This document shows positions 34,648-43,687 of a stretch of DNA of 64,000 bases, piece after piece. Location: NCBI GenBank assembly GCA_002423615.1, contig DIKO01000047.1, forward strand, positions 1-64,000. Direction: 5' to 3'. Source of the stretch: Desulfobacteraceae bacterium UBA5616 (GTDB lineage: Bacteria; Desulfobacterota; Desulfobacteria; Desulfobacterales; UBA5616). Numbering within the stretch: position 1 is the first letter of the stretch; each line of letters starts with the position of its first letter. The position numbers and the translations under genes are program-made. Under the pieces are notes generated by a model. That model did no database searches and had not been told where the DNA came from. It worked only from the letters and a program-made list of their open reading frames with translations.

Positions 34648-35709
34648 TTATTTGGACCACTTAAAGCCCATCAGCACAAGGGTTTTTTCATTCTGTTTCC
34701 ATCGGATTTGAAATAGATTCCCCAGCAGGGATTTTCGTTTTTCCCTGAAGGTCCGGTATCTTCTGTATCCCTCGAAATCCCCCTTTTGGACAAACTCCAG
34801 AAGTTTTTTCTTGCTGCCGCTGTAGTAACCTTGGTAGCGGGTTAAAGGAATATCCCTGATCCGCAGATGGGCTTCCATGAAAAATTCCTTTTCCCATTGC
34901 TCATGGACCGTCTTCAGGTTTACCAGAATATCCTTGAGAACACGTCCCATATACTGTTTTTCGAACTTTTCCAGACATTTTTTCTCTTCCATGAAACGCC
35001 TGAGGAGATCATGGGCTTTGAAGGCGTCAAAAATCTTTCGGTCTAATTTACGCGTGGCATTTTCTCGATGCTTGACATGAAAATACAAAGGTGCATCGAC
35101 AAACAAAATTGACCGGGCGCAAATCATGGCCTTGAATGAGAACAAAACATCCTCCTCCCAGAGCAGATCATCAAAGCGGATGTCATTGCTCCTGAGAAAA
35201 TCGGCACGGTAGATTTTTCTCCAGACCTGAACCTGATCGACCAGATAGTCTTTGTCCACTTCGATGTTGACCCTTTGAAACTTAATCCCGGGGCGTCGGC
35301 TCAGGTCTAATTTTCCCAATCGGCTTTCGCCGAGGGTCTCATATCGGCATTCCGCCACATCGGCGTTCTCTATTTCCGCCGCCTTAAAAAGGGTCTCATA
35401 CATAAATCCATTTAAAACATCGTCATGATCCACAAAGGCCACGTACAATCCCCGGGCATCCTCGAGGCCGGCATTTCTCGCCGAACTCTGCCCGCCGTTT
35501 GTTTTCCGGATCAGCCGGATCCGGGAATCCCCGGAAAGAGAGCCCTCGAGGATTTCAAGGGTCAAAGGATCATCCGACCCATCATCTACCAGAATGATTT
35601 CCAGGTCCTTGAGCGTCTGCCGTGATATCGAATCAAGGCAGGCCCGTAAAAGCTCTCCCGTATTATAAACAGGCACGATCACGGAAACGGACGGGAACTG
35701 TTTATCCAT
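34648..35709 (-). CDS. glycosyltransferase family 2
   Basis: 353 residues with the GT-A N-terminus VSVIVPVYNTGELLRACLDS, LVDDGSDD (nucleotide-sugar/metal binding) and FVDHDDVL. The C-terminal half is helical and basic. It probably adds a sugar to a surface polysaccharide or core; donor and acceptor are unknown. Its start overlaps the stop of the methyltransferase at 35702. An inverted repeat (GTGGTCC, GGACCAC) flanks its stop codon. Confidence 0.85.
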   Translation of the reverse strand: MDKQFPSVSVIVPVYNTGELLRACLDSISRQTLKDLEIILVDDGSDDPLTLEILEGSLSGDSRIRLIRKTNGGQSSARNAGLEDARGLYVAFVDHDDVLNGFMYETLFKAAEIENADVAECRYETLGESRLGKLDLSRRPGIKFQRVNIEVDKDYLVDQVQVWRKIYRADFLRSNDIRFDDLLWEEDVLFSFKAMICARSILFVDAPLYFHVKHRENATRKLDRKIFDAFKAHDLLRRFMEEKKCLEKFEKQYMGRVLKDILVNLKTVHEQWEKEFFMEAHLRIRDIPLTRYQGYYSGSKKKLLEFVQKGDFEGYRRYRTFREKRKSLLGNLFQIRWKQNEKTLVLMGFKWSK

Positions 35710-36511
35710 TGGGGTTTACTCGGGTGGGGTTCACTCGGGACAATATAGTCAGGCCATTGCTGTGGGCCGAGTGCTCGATCAACCATCCTTCAAGGCAGTC
35801 AATGAAGGGTACCGTTTCATCATAAGACCGGCCGATCTTTTCCTCGATGGCCCGGATGACGCCCCGGTTATTGTCTTTCCCTTTGACGATGGTGCCGTCC
35901 TTGCGTTTGAAATAGGGCCCCATGTTGGTGTCATGAAAAATGGCTTTTCCTTTTTCCGACAACAAGGGAAACCAGGCTTCGATCTCGCGCCGTGTATGGT
36001 CGTATTCATGACTGGTATCGATGAACAGAACGTCAATGGATGAAGGAAGACGGTTTTTTTCGCACCAGTCTTTGAATTCGCCGGCGAAAACCACATCATC
36101 CGCCTGAACGAAACGCCAGATGCTTCGGTATTTTGACTCGTACACGACTTTACTGCAATCATCTATGTCCACACTGAGCATATGTGATCCGGCAATGTGC
36201 GCGGCCCCTAAAATGGCCTTGGTGCTGTCTCCCCCACGGGTCCCCAGTTCGACAACCAGGGCAGGCCGTGCTTTCAGGATTTCGCAAAACAATGTCGGAA
36301 GATGATCCGTGATATCGGATGGCGGGAGTTCCTCAAACAAACCATTAATTCGAATGGAGCGAGTCGCCGGCGTCAGCAAGCGCGCCACCGGCGGGGCAAT
36401 CAACGCATTCAGACTCAACCCCAGACCGTTGACGATGCGCTTACGATAAATATGTTTTACCAGGCCTTTGAAGTCTCCGGCCTGCATCAATGAAATGGTT
36501 TTTCCTTTCAT
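35702..36511 (-). CDS. class I SAM-dependent methyltransferase, CmcI-like
   Basis: 269 residues. VVELGTRGGDSTKAIL is the glycine-rich SAM site, followed by MLSVDIDD and FIDTSHEYDHTRREIE, a pattern seen in CmcI/rhamnosyl O-methyltransferase-type proteins. Probably an O-methyltransferase for a surface sugar. AAGGAG lies 5 bases before the ATG. Lies between glycosyltransferase and acyltransferase genes. Confidence 0.75.
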   Translation of the reverse strand: MKGKTISLMQAGDFKGLVKHIYRKRIVNGLGLSLNALIAPPVARLLTPATRSIRINGLFEELPPSDITDHLPTLFCEILKARPALVVELGTRGGDSTKAILGAAHIAGSHMLSVDIDDCSKVVYESKYRSIWRFVQADDVVFAGEFKDWCEKNRLPSSIDVLFIDTSHEYDHTRREIEAWFPLLSEKGKAIFHDTNMGPYFKRKDGTIVKGKDNNRGVIRAIEEKIGRSYDETVPFIDCLEGWLIEHSAHSNGLTILSRVNPTRVNPNG

Positions 36512-36575
36512 GACATCTCCTTATCCATCGGCTATTGACTACAGCCGCCATGCATAACGCAACGCAATTGAATGC

Positions 36576-37523
36576 CTAAGAAGGTCCGGATCTCAACATC
36601 GCTCGTTTTTTCTTTTCCCTTCGCTGATTGCGGGCGAGGTCCTCCGGATATAAATGGGGATAATGGCGTTTCCACCTTTTGTGAAACCAGAACCATTGAC
36701 AGGGATAAGCCCTGACAATTTTTTCAACCTCATCGGTCATCTTCTGGGTATTGATCCGGATATCCGACTTGGCATCCCGGGTTTTGACCATCGGCAGGGG
36801 AGGCCGTACCACCAACAAAAGTTGCCCGGTTTTTTCCTCCCGCACGCAGAAAACCGGTAACACCGGGCAATCGTATCGTCTTGCCAGAAGCGCTGCAGAA
36901 GGAGTGGCATTGACCTTTTTATCGAAAAACATCACTTCAACAGCTTCGGAGGGCCTGGTTTCCTGGTCGATTAAAAGGCCGACGCCTTTTTTATCCCTCA
37001 AAGCCCGGGCCATGTGGTGCAATGCCCCTTTTTTATATAATATCCGGTTTCCGAACTTGGATCGCAGACGGTTGATGAAATGATCGAGGCTGTTGAATTT
37101 CAAGGGCTTCGCCACCAGCACCAGTTCCATATCAATGTAAGCCGACGTAAAAAGATGGGCAATTTCCCAGTTTCCGATATGAGCGGAAAAAAAAATAAAC
37201 CCCTTCCCCGGCTTTACGGCTTTTTCCAGGTTATCCTGGCCGATGACCCTGACCACACCGAGAAGGTCCTCCCGGGTTAGAAAGGCCAGCTTTATCAGTT
37301 CCACCAGGGTAAGGCCGAACTGCCCGTAGATGTTCCGGCAGAGACTGGTGAGGTCATGACGCGGCATGTCCGGAAAGGCAAAATCAAGATTTCGGTGTAC
37401 GATGCGTTTATACCGGGGATCCAGTGCATGAATCAGCCCGCCGATCATGTGCCCGAACTTGATGTCCCCTGGTCTTAAAAGCGGGCTAACCGGGTGCGAT
37501 TTATCCTTTTCCTGCAAAATCAA
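36576..37523 (-). CDS. lipid A late acyltransferase family (LpxL/HtrB-like)
   Basis: 315 residues with the H-x4-E acyltransferase motif AHIGNWE (H115, E120), QETRPSEAVEVMFF-type and ATPSAALLARR stretches typical of LpxL/LpxM. It adds a secondary acyl chain to lipid A or an analogous lipid on the inner leaflet. Start overlaps the glycosyltransferase stop by 4 bases (ATGA). Whether it is LpxL, LpxM or LpxP type cannot be told. Confidence 0.88.
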   Translation of the reverse strand: MILQEKDKSHPVSPLLRPGDIKFGHMIGGLIHALDPRYKRIVHRNLDFAFPDMPRHDLTSLCRNIYGQFGLTLVELIKLAFLTREDLLGVVRVIGQDNLEKAVKPGKGFIFFSAHIGNWEIAHLFTSAYIDMELVLVAKPLKFNSLDHFINRLRSKFGNRILYKKGALHHMARALRDKKGVGLLIDQETRPSEAVEVMFFDKKVNATPSAALLARRYDCPVLPVFCVREEKTGQLLLVVRPPLPMVKTRDAKSDIRINTQKMTDEVEKIVRAYPCQWFWFHKRWKRHYPHLYPEDLARNQRREKKKRAMLRSGPS

Positions 37524-38275
37524 ACCTTTTCGTTGTTTTTGAGCTGCATCAGTTTCAAAAATCTCAGGAAAACCGAATATCCTGAAAATACGGAGATCAC
37601 AAAACCGGTTTTACCGTCCAGTACGCCCATACGAAGGATGTAGTGGTTGAAAAAACGATACAGGGGTTTTACCGCCAGATGGAACAAGGTCACTTTTTTG
37701 ATTTTATGAATCCTGTCATACGCGCTCCAGGTGGTATACTGATCTATTTTCGCCAGGTAGGTTTTAAGGTCCTTATAGGTATGGTGTTCCATCCGGTTTT
37801 TTAATTTCCCGATCTTCCCCTGGGTTTTAATTTCCGCATGGACGTGTTTGTCTTCGTACCGGCACGCATCCCTTTTAAACAGCCTGATAACGCAATCGTT
37901 CTGCCATCCGCTGAATTTTACCGGCTTTCCCATGAAATAATTCCGGCGGTAAATCCAGAAGGCGGATTTATCCGTGCCGCTTTCCAGAACGCGCCTGATT
38001 TCCAATGCCAATTCAGGGGTTATCCGTTCATCGGCATCCACCAGCAAAATCCACGGATTCGATGCCTGGGGAATGGCCCAGTTCTTCTGTGAGGCTGAGT
38101 ATTGATATTCCCTCTGAAGAATAAAATCCGTATATTTTCCGGCAAGCTCGACTGTTTTATCCGTGCTGAAGGAATCCACCACCATGATTTCATCGGCGAA
38201 TGCAACAGATTGCAGAACAGCTTCTATATTATGCTCTTCGTTTTTGGTCGGAATGATGGCGGTTAATTTTTCCAT
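37520..38275 (-). CDS. glycosyltransferase family 2, WaaE/KdtX-like
   Basis: 251 residues from ATG 38275. It starts LTAIIPTKNEEHNIEAVLQS, then EIMVVDSFSTDKTVE and LLVDADERITPELA (DxD), the pattern of LPS-core beta-1,4-glucosyltransferases (WaaE). KFSGWQNDCVIRLFKRD is also typical. It is the first gene of a coupled pair with the acyltransferase. An extra 7 N-terminal residues (from 38296) lack a ribosome binding site. Confidence 0.83.
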   Translation of the reverse strand: MEKLTAIIPTKNEEHNIEAVLQSVAFADEIMVVDSFSTDKTVELAGKYTDFILQREYQYSASQKNWAIPQASNPWILLVDADERITPELALEIRRVLESGTDKSAFWIYRRNYFMGKPVKFSGWQNDCVIRLFKRDACRYEDKHVHAEIKTQGKIGKLKNRMEHHTYKDLKTYLAKIDQYTTWSAYDRIHKIKKVTLFHLAVKPLYRFFNHYILRMGVLDGKTGFVISVFSGYSVFLRFLKLMQLKNNEKV

Positions 38276-38361
38276 GATCTCTTCTTCAGTGTCCATCCGG
38301 GGTTGTATCTGCCCGGATCAAATAGAAAACGCACATTTGGGGTAGCTTTTTTTCTGCTGAA

Positions 38362-38700
38362 GGTAGTATCGGAAATTTAGCCAACATACTAAAATATTTA
38401 CAAAAGCATGAAATTGTCCCCACACAAAATGCACGAAAAAGCCAAAGGCAAATACCGCTTAACGAACTTGAAACAGCCGGTTCTCAACAGGCGGAGCTTG
38501 AAGGTATCTGCCGCATAATTGATAACACGCCTACCATTTGCGACTATGTTCTGCAAGACCTTAATCTATGTAAATTTTCAAACCCAGACAGGTGATAGCA
38601 GCATGAGCACCCATCAATTTCTGAGGACTGCTGTTGTCTCATGTCTGGAAGATATAAGAAATCGCTCTCCCTTAAAAAGGCTTTCTTCCAGTCCGGGCTG
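38362..38700 (+). pseudogene. possible decayed transposase remnant in a 500-bp gene-free gap
   Basis: 38297-38806 holds no intact gene. In one plus frame (38362-38595) the translation includes ELEGICRIIDNTPTICDYVL, then the frame shifts and SMSTHQFLRTAVV follows. These resemble, from memory, the N-terminal part of transposases (helical segment, then M-x-x-x-Q-x-L-R). No terminal repeats, start codon or catalytic region are seen. The 124-codon frame at 38519 has no ribosome binding site. The base composition is lower in GC than the flanks. Confidence 0.4.
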
Positions 38701-38806
38701 CTGCCCCCTCCCAATCGGAATAAAGATATTTGCTCATATTAAGGACATCGCCCCAATCTCGCCGGGCTCGTCCTGCCACAGGATAAGATCGTGTTTCGCT
38801 CTGCTC

Positions 38807-39844
38807 TCACGATCTATCCTTATTACTATTCTTGCTGAAAAAAAAATTGCCTACTCTAGTGAAAAAATTCCTCCACCCCATTTTAGAACCTGATCTGATT
38901 AATTCAACTTGTCGACTTAGATTACCGTAATTCGTTGCAATTTGCTCGGCTGTTGCTGCAAACACCTTAAATGGGTCGGAAGTTGAAGCCGGAACATATT
39001 TAATAGTAAAATCGGATAGACTGTCTTCTATTGGATCTCTAACAACATGTTGTCCTTCGTCGGATTTTATGGGTTCACCCAAATAATTAACTGCGGCTCT
39101 TTCGAGATCCAAAAAAGCTTCCTCTTTGTTTTCGATAATTCTATCGAATAGATTTTTCCAATGGTAACTCTTGCCTCCAGTATGTCGGGAACTGGATAGC
39201 GTCGAGAGCCATCCAACCAATATTTTGGTTGATATCTGTACTCTGGAACGTACCGGGAAGTGCGCCAAAACCATCCCGGAGGGAGGTTCCTGGCATTTCA
39301 CCCTCTTTTTACCTATGCGAATGTCGTGATTTCCCATTGTAATCAGAACATTTTTGTTCTTTCCAATTTTTACCGGAACCATAACCTTGTAGATTTGTTT
39401 TACTTCTTTTTGCAGTCGATGTGAAACACGTTTTAATACATTAGGCTCGCCAGGATCATTTATAGTGGGTACATAAGTAACCCAAGGAACTTTAAGTGTT
39501 TGATTTTGATTCAATTCGATAAAAATATCGCGAAGTGTTTCTCCCATGGGGGGGATTAAAAATTCATCAGCATCCAGTAACAGGACCCAGTCAGCCTCTA
39601 AATCATAAAAGGCGTGGTTCATCATTATTTCCATACGTTCCTGCTGCAAATGCCCTGGCCGGTTGTCTCTTATTAGCGATATGGGCAACCCTTCATCTGC
39701 AAGCTTTAGTACAAGATCGTCTGAACCGTCCATGCTTAAATTATCCGTAATTAGGATGTGGTCCGCTACCCTGTAATAGTATCTAATCCAGGATTCAATT
39801 ATATCCGCTTCGTTCCGCATGGTCATTACGGCTACAATTTTCAT
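38807..39844 (-). CDS. glycosyltransferase family 2-like (Glyco_tranf_2_4 type)
   Basis: 345 residues. MKIVAVMTMRNEADIIESWI, LITDNLSMDGSDD and WVLLLDADEFLI (DxD) mark a GT-A enzyme; the C-terminal 130 residues are variable. AAGAGGG precedes the ATG. Together with the FkbM gene this is the AT-rich core of the cluster, suggesting recent gain. Substrate unknown. Confidence 0.82.
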   Translation of the reverse strand: MKIVAVMTMRNEADIIESWIRYYYRVADHILITDNLSMDGSDDLVLKLADEGLPISLIRDNRPGHLQQERMEIMMNHAFYDLEADWVLLLDADEFLIPPMGETLRDIFIELNQNQTLKVPWVTYVPTINDPGEPNVLKRVSHRLQKEVKQIYKVMVPVKIGKNKNVLITMGNHDIRIGKKRVKCQEPPSGMVLAHFPVRSRVQISTKILVGWLSTLSSSRHTGGKSYHWKNLFDRIIENKEEAFLDLERAAVNYLGEPIKSDEGQHVVRDPIEDSLSDFTIKYVPASTSDPFKVFAATAEQIATNYGNLSRQVELIRSGSKMGWRNFFTRVGNFFFSKNSNKDRS

Positions 39845-39962
39845 TGCTTACCCTCTTTCGGAAATTCGCGCCGAACAAATTTATAAAGCTGGCGACTGTT
39901 CCCTTGCCTAACATGCCGATTAGAATGGAGCGATGTTTTTTCTGTGTAGATTATTGCATCCG

Positions 39963-40724
39963 TTAACTCTGGATTGCCGAAGAACAAGGCAAATAGATAC
40001 AGTTAAACTCGTGCGCATGAGGGAATCTGTCGTCTATCGGATATAAACCGCTTACATCAAAACCTCTTGACTTAAACAATTTCAATGAGTCACTTAACAA
40101 CGGCATATTTTTATAGATTGGTGTAACAGAGGCTTCTGTTTGCACCCCATAAATCATATCGATACATCCTAAACATCCTTCGAAAATATCCAAATCAAAC
40201 CCTTGTGTGTCGAGTTTAAGAAATACATTTCTAAAAGAATAATGTTCACTCAGCTCTGGAAGAACTTCATCAAGCCTTTTTACACAAACATGAATTTTAT
40301 CTATAATCGAATTATCTTCTTCATATTGTTTCGTGAAAGAATTATCCGGCTCCAAAAAGGAGTTGAATACACTGTTTTTCATTATATTAAGGCATAGACC
40401 GGAGTTCTTTTTCCCCAAAGCATAGTCCTGGATTATCCATTTCTTATCGAATTTACAAGCATCCTTAAGAGAAAGAACATTACTAGGGTCTGGCTCAAAA
40501 GAAATTATTAAATCTCGATATTCCACATCGGATCGTAGAAAATTACGATATTGTCCAATGTTTGCACCAACATCAATAATGCAATCAATTTGATATTTAG
40601 TGATTATTCTTTGCATTCTTCTAACTAGCTGTAGATCCTTAAGTTTTGATTTAGGGATAACCTCTATACCGATCTTTCCAGTCAGCCTGCGCATTATTTT
40701 TTTTATTGAGTGTTTCAAGAGCAT
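39963..40724 (-). CDS. FkbM family methyltransferase
   Basis: 253 residues from ATG 40724. IIDVGANIGQYRNFL is the SAM-binding loop, ISFEPDPSN and VFLKLDTQGFDLDIFEG are the FkbM hallmarks. It likely O-methylates a sugar of a surface polysaccharide. The longer frame to 40808 overlaps the next gene. AAAGGA abuts ATG 40724 and suits a TTG six bases further in, so the start is uncertain by two codons. Codon use is markedly AT-rich. Confidence 0.83.
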   Translation of the reverse strand: MLLKHSIKKIMRRLTGKIGIEVIPKSKLKDLQLVRRMQRIITKYQIDCIIDVGANIGQYRNFLRSDVEYRDLIISFEPDPSNVLSLKDACKFDKKWIIQDYALGKKNSGLCLNIMKNSVFNSFLEPDNSFTKQYEEDNSIIDKIHVCVKRLDEVLPELSEHYSFRNVFLKLDTQGFDLDIFEGCLGCIDMIYGVQTEASVTPIYKNMPLLSDSLKLFKSRGFDVSGLYPIDDRFPHAHEFNCIYLPCSSAIQS

Positions 40725-40804
40725 TCCTTTCTTCTTTGTCGTCTCTTCGATATATATGGTTACCCCCGAAATCCAGACAAAAAAACGAGTAATGCGGTGG
40801 ACAA

Positions 40805-41902
40805 TCATTCAAGAGAGTCGATATATTCGCAAAAACTTCGAGTGGTGATTTCAATATCAAAAAAGTTCTCCGCACTTGTTTTTCCCTCGAACCCCATTTT
40901 TTCCCTTAACGATTTATTTTGGGACAACAATTCAATTTTTTCCACAAATGCATCAATATCCATTTCCTTAATCAAAAAGCCGGTTTGCCCGTTTTGAATG
41001 ATTTCCGGATTGCTGCTGACGTCAAACGCGATGACCGGCCTTTCGGCAGCCATGGCCTCGACGATGACATAGCCGAACCCCTCCCATAACGAGGGCAACA
41101 GAAAGATATCGATCGTCTCCATGAAACGGTGGATATCCTGGACAAACCCCAAAAACAGGACTTCATTGACTACATCGTGCATCAGAACGAGTTGTTTCAA
41201 CTCGTCGAGGCATTTGCCATCACCGGCTATGAGCAATTTAAATTTCAGGTGTCTTTGCTTGAGCCTTCGGGCGATTTCAATGAGATATTTCTGCCCTTTT
41301 TGCGCCACCAGCCGCCCTGCATTTCCAAGAACAATTTCACCCGGGTGCCTTTCATAAAGCGGAGGTGCCTTCAACAGGCAAGGATTTTCAATCGATATAC
41401 CGTTATAGATCACCCGGATCTTATCCTCTGGGAAAAGCTGGGGATTGTTTTGAAGGATCGTATGCCGGGTCTGTTGGGAATTGGCAATGATGCCTGTCAG
41501 AATCCATTTAAACAGCAGGCGGTTCAATAAACTATTTTTGATGGGGATGGCGCTTCCCCTCCGGTAGATGATGTTTTTGACGCCGGCAAGCTTGGCGGCC
41601 GGTCCGGCTGCCTTAACATCTTCGGAAAGGTTCAGGATAATGGTATGGATCCGTTCACGTTTCAGCAGGGTATAAATGCGATACATTTTGAACGGGTTCA
41701 GAAAACTGAGGTTGGAAACCTTCACCGTATCAAAAGGAATGCCGGTTGCTTTTAACCGGGAGGAAAGCTCACTGTTCTTTCCTGAAATGACAAAGGGTTT
41801 AAATTTATCCGGATCGAGCCGAAGGGCCATGTCATAATGCCATTTTTCCCCTCCGCCCCAGGCGATGCTGCTGTTGAAAAAACAGATGTTTTTTTTGGAC
41901 AT
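40805..41902 (-). CDS. glycosyltransferase family 4 (GT-B)
   Basis: 365 residues: IAWGGGEKWHYDMA at the start (acceptor domain), then VLGNAGRLVAQKGQKYLIE and the donor-site E-x7-E in PSLWEGFGYVIVEAMA. A retaining GT-B enzyme that would extend LPS core or another glycan. It lies between the YrbL-like kinase (3 bases upstream of its start) and FkbM. GC content returns to the window average here. Confidence 0.88.
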   Translation of the reverse strand: MSKKNICFFNSSIAWGGGEKWHYDMALRLDPDKFKPFVISGKNSELSSRLKATGIPFDTVKVSNLSFLNPFKMYRIYTLLKRERIHTIILNLSEDVKAAGPAAKLAGVKNIIYRRGSAIPIKNSLLNRLLFKWILTGIIANSQQTRHTILQNNPQLFPEDKIRVIYNGISIENPCLLKAPPLYERHPGEIVLGNAGRLVAQKGQKYLIEIARRLKQRHLKFKLLIAGDGKCLDELKQLVLMHDVVNEVLFLGFVQDIHRFMETIDIFLLPSLWEGFGYVIVEAMAAERPVIAFDVSSNPEIIQNGQTGFLIKEMDIDAFVEKIELLSQNKSLREKMGFEGKTSAENFFDIEITTRSFCEYIDSLE

Positions 41903-41905
41903 GGC

Positions 41906-42547
41906 CTATCTTTCAACCCGGATGGGATCTTTCTGCGATTCCGGCCATTGGAGCCTGTTCTTTAATTTATCGACATTTCGGTTGATTTTATGTTTCGCCC
42001 AGGTCTTGCTGAGATTCGCGATGGGGATAAAATCGGAATTGCCGATTCCGTCGATCATGTAAATGCGAAAACCACCGTTTTTTTTAAGGATCAGATTCCT
42101 GCCGTGCAGGTCCCGGGTGATGATGTGGTTGTTCCGCAGAAACGAAAAAAAGTCCTCCATCGCCTTCATGAGGTCCCCTGTCAAGCCATGGATTCGAATA
42201 TATTCATTAACCGTCGGCGCCAAGGAACCATCGCCCGACCTGATCAATTCCAGACATATGGCATCCCCCAGATCCGTTTCCATCATGCCGAAACATTTTG
42301 GAAAATGCCGCCAGACACCCTCACCCCTCTGTGCCAGATTTTTAAACGCCTTCAATTCTTTCAAATTATCATCAAATGAATTCAGAGTCCGGAATTTTTT
42401 ATACAGCGGCGCTGTTTTACGTTTGGCTTCAGGTAGTTTCTCCGGACTCAATACCTTTAAAATTTTATTGTCATCGTCCGGGTGAAGATAGCATATACGG
42501 TTGCCCCCTTTGAACAATATTTTCCTGTCCTTTAATTTTATCTTCAT
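41906..42547 (-). CDS. YrbL-like protein kinase-fold protein
   Basis: 213 residues. It resembles PhoP-regulated YrbL: an N-terminal lobe (ILFKGGNRICYLHPDDDNKILKV), and a catalytic-loop-like segment with ITRDLHGRNLIL, then YMIDGIGN in place of DFG. These are the HRD and DFG positions of small LPS kinases. It may phosphorylate core sugars. ATG 42547 follows AGAGG directly; a TTG at 42574 would add 9 residues. Confidence 0.7.
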   Translation of the reverse strand: MKIKLKDRKILFKGGNRICYLHPDDDNKILKVLSPEKLPEAKRKTAPLYKKFRTLNSFDDNLKELKAFKNLAQRGEGVWRHFPKCFGMMETDLGDAICLELIRSGDGSLAPTVNEYIRIHGLTGDLMKAMEDFFSFLRNNHIITRDLHGRNLILKKNGGFRIYMIDGIGNSDFIPIANLSKTWAKHKINRNVDKLKNRLQWPESQKDPIRVER

Positions 42548-42858
42548 CCTCTTACCCCGGACCCGCTTTTTCAACGGCTCGAAATTTTTGACCGTTCGGT
42601 GCGCGGATGATCAACTTTCCGATGGCCGGACCCTCTTTCAGGAAATCGCTATAATATAACTCATTTGAGAATGCAAGGCGCATACGGACGGGAGTCAACG
42701 GCCCTCGTCGGCCGTTTTTCGGTTTTAATTTAACCATATCATATCATTACATATTATATCCTTGCGACATCATCAGCGGGTCATATCGATTAAGATTTGT
42801 TTTTGACTCTCACCTGTGTTAGGGAGATTGCCGAACGCATTCATTCGGAGTGGCCTTT

Positions 42859-43668
42859 ATGTTTTTTCGCAGAAATTTAACTCCTGAGCAAAGAGAAAGA
42901 CTCGATGGATTGAGCCCTGTTATCCTGATGGGAAGAGGGCATTCCGGCACCCGGGTATTTGCATGGGCATGTCAAACTTTAGGGATCAGACTCGGCATAT
43001 CCGCATCGAAACTGTCCGGGGATGCTGAGGATCTTAAATTTACCAGTGAAATCAAAAAAATCGCAATCAACTGTTTCCATTACCAAACCCCTGAAGACCC
43101 GACGAATCGGGAACTGGAACGGTTGCGCCAAGCCATCTGGAAATATTATCAAAAACTTGGATCTCCCCAGGGACTTTGGGGATGGAAATTCCCGGAAACC
43201 TGCCTGATTACGCCGATGCTCTTCAAGGTTTTGCCCCGGGCCAGATTTATCCATATTGTCAGAGACGGGCGCGACATCGCATTTAAACGTCATTTAACCG
43301 ACGACCCCAAGCGCACCCTGGGGAAAAAAATATTAAAGCACCTGAATGCACTGAACCTTCCTCATCATGTTCAGGCCGCTTTATCATGGGCCTATCAGGT
43401 TGACCTGTTTGATCGCCTGAAATCAACCCTTCCTCCCGGTCATCTGCTGGAAATCAAATTTGAGTCCATGTGCCTGAATCCATTTTCAGAAACGCAAAAG
43501 ATCTGCCGGTTCTTAAACATCCCCATGACACCGGAGTGCGAACACTACCTTGCCCATAAGATAAATCCCAAAAAAGTCGCCCAATATAAGGAACATGATG
43601 CCGGTGAGGTTGCTGAAGTCGAAAAACACATCGGCCCTCTGCTGAAACGGCATGGATATACCCCATGA
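42859..43668 (+). CDS. sulfotransferase family protein
   Basis: 269 residues, the only plus-strand gene of this cluster. LMGRGHSGTRV fits the 5'-phosphosulfate loop of PAPS and FIHIVRDGRDIAFKRH the 3'-phosphate loop. It would transfer sulfate from PAPS to a sugar. The ATG at 42859 has GGAG 8 bases upstream; a GTG at 42850 adds three residues. The 280-bp gap before it (42575-42858) is AT-rich and holds no other gene I can support. Confidence 0.83.
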   Translation: MFFRRNLTPEQRERLDGLSPVILMGRGHSGTRVFAWACQTLGIRLGISASKLSGDAEDLKFTSEIKKIAINCFHYQTPEDPTNRELERLRQAIWKYYQKLGSPQGLWGWKFPETCLITPMLFKVLPRARFIHIVRDGRDIAFKRHLTDDPKRTLGKKILKHLNALNLPHHVQAALSWAYQVDLFDRLKSTLPPGHLLEIKFESMCLNPFSETQKICRFLNIPMTPECEHYLAHKINPKKVAQYKEHDAGEVAEVEKHIGPLLKRHGYTP

Positions 43669-43687
43669 AGGCGCTCTCCTTATCAAA

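Noticed and set aside
34622..34660. GTGGTCC / GGACCAC inverted repeat at the 3' end of the glycosyltransferase gene
   Set aside because: Stem is 7 bp with a 25-nt loop and the nearest T-run is several bases away, so a terminator is possible but not supported enough to list.
36520..36560. Possible third heptamer repeat tract before the CmcI-like gene
   Set aside because: Only loose resemblance to the TATCGCC unit (for example CCATCGGCTATTGACTA); no regular period.
38519..38893. 124-codon plus-strand open frame
   Set aside because: No ribosome binding site, it overlaps the 3' end of the glycosyltransferase gene on the other strand, and its only recognisable part reads as a frameshifted transposase trace.
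42552..42737. 61-codon minus-strand open frame upstream of the YrbL-like gene
   Set aside because: No ribosome binding site, and I recognise no domain; kept out as probably non-coding.
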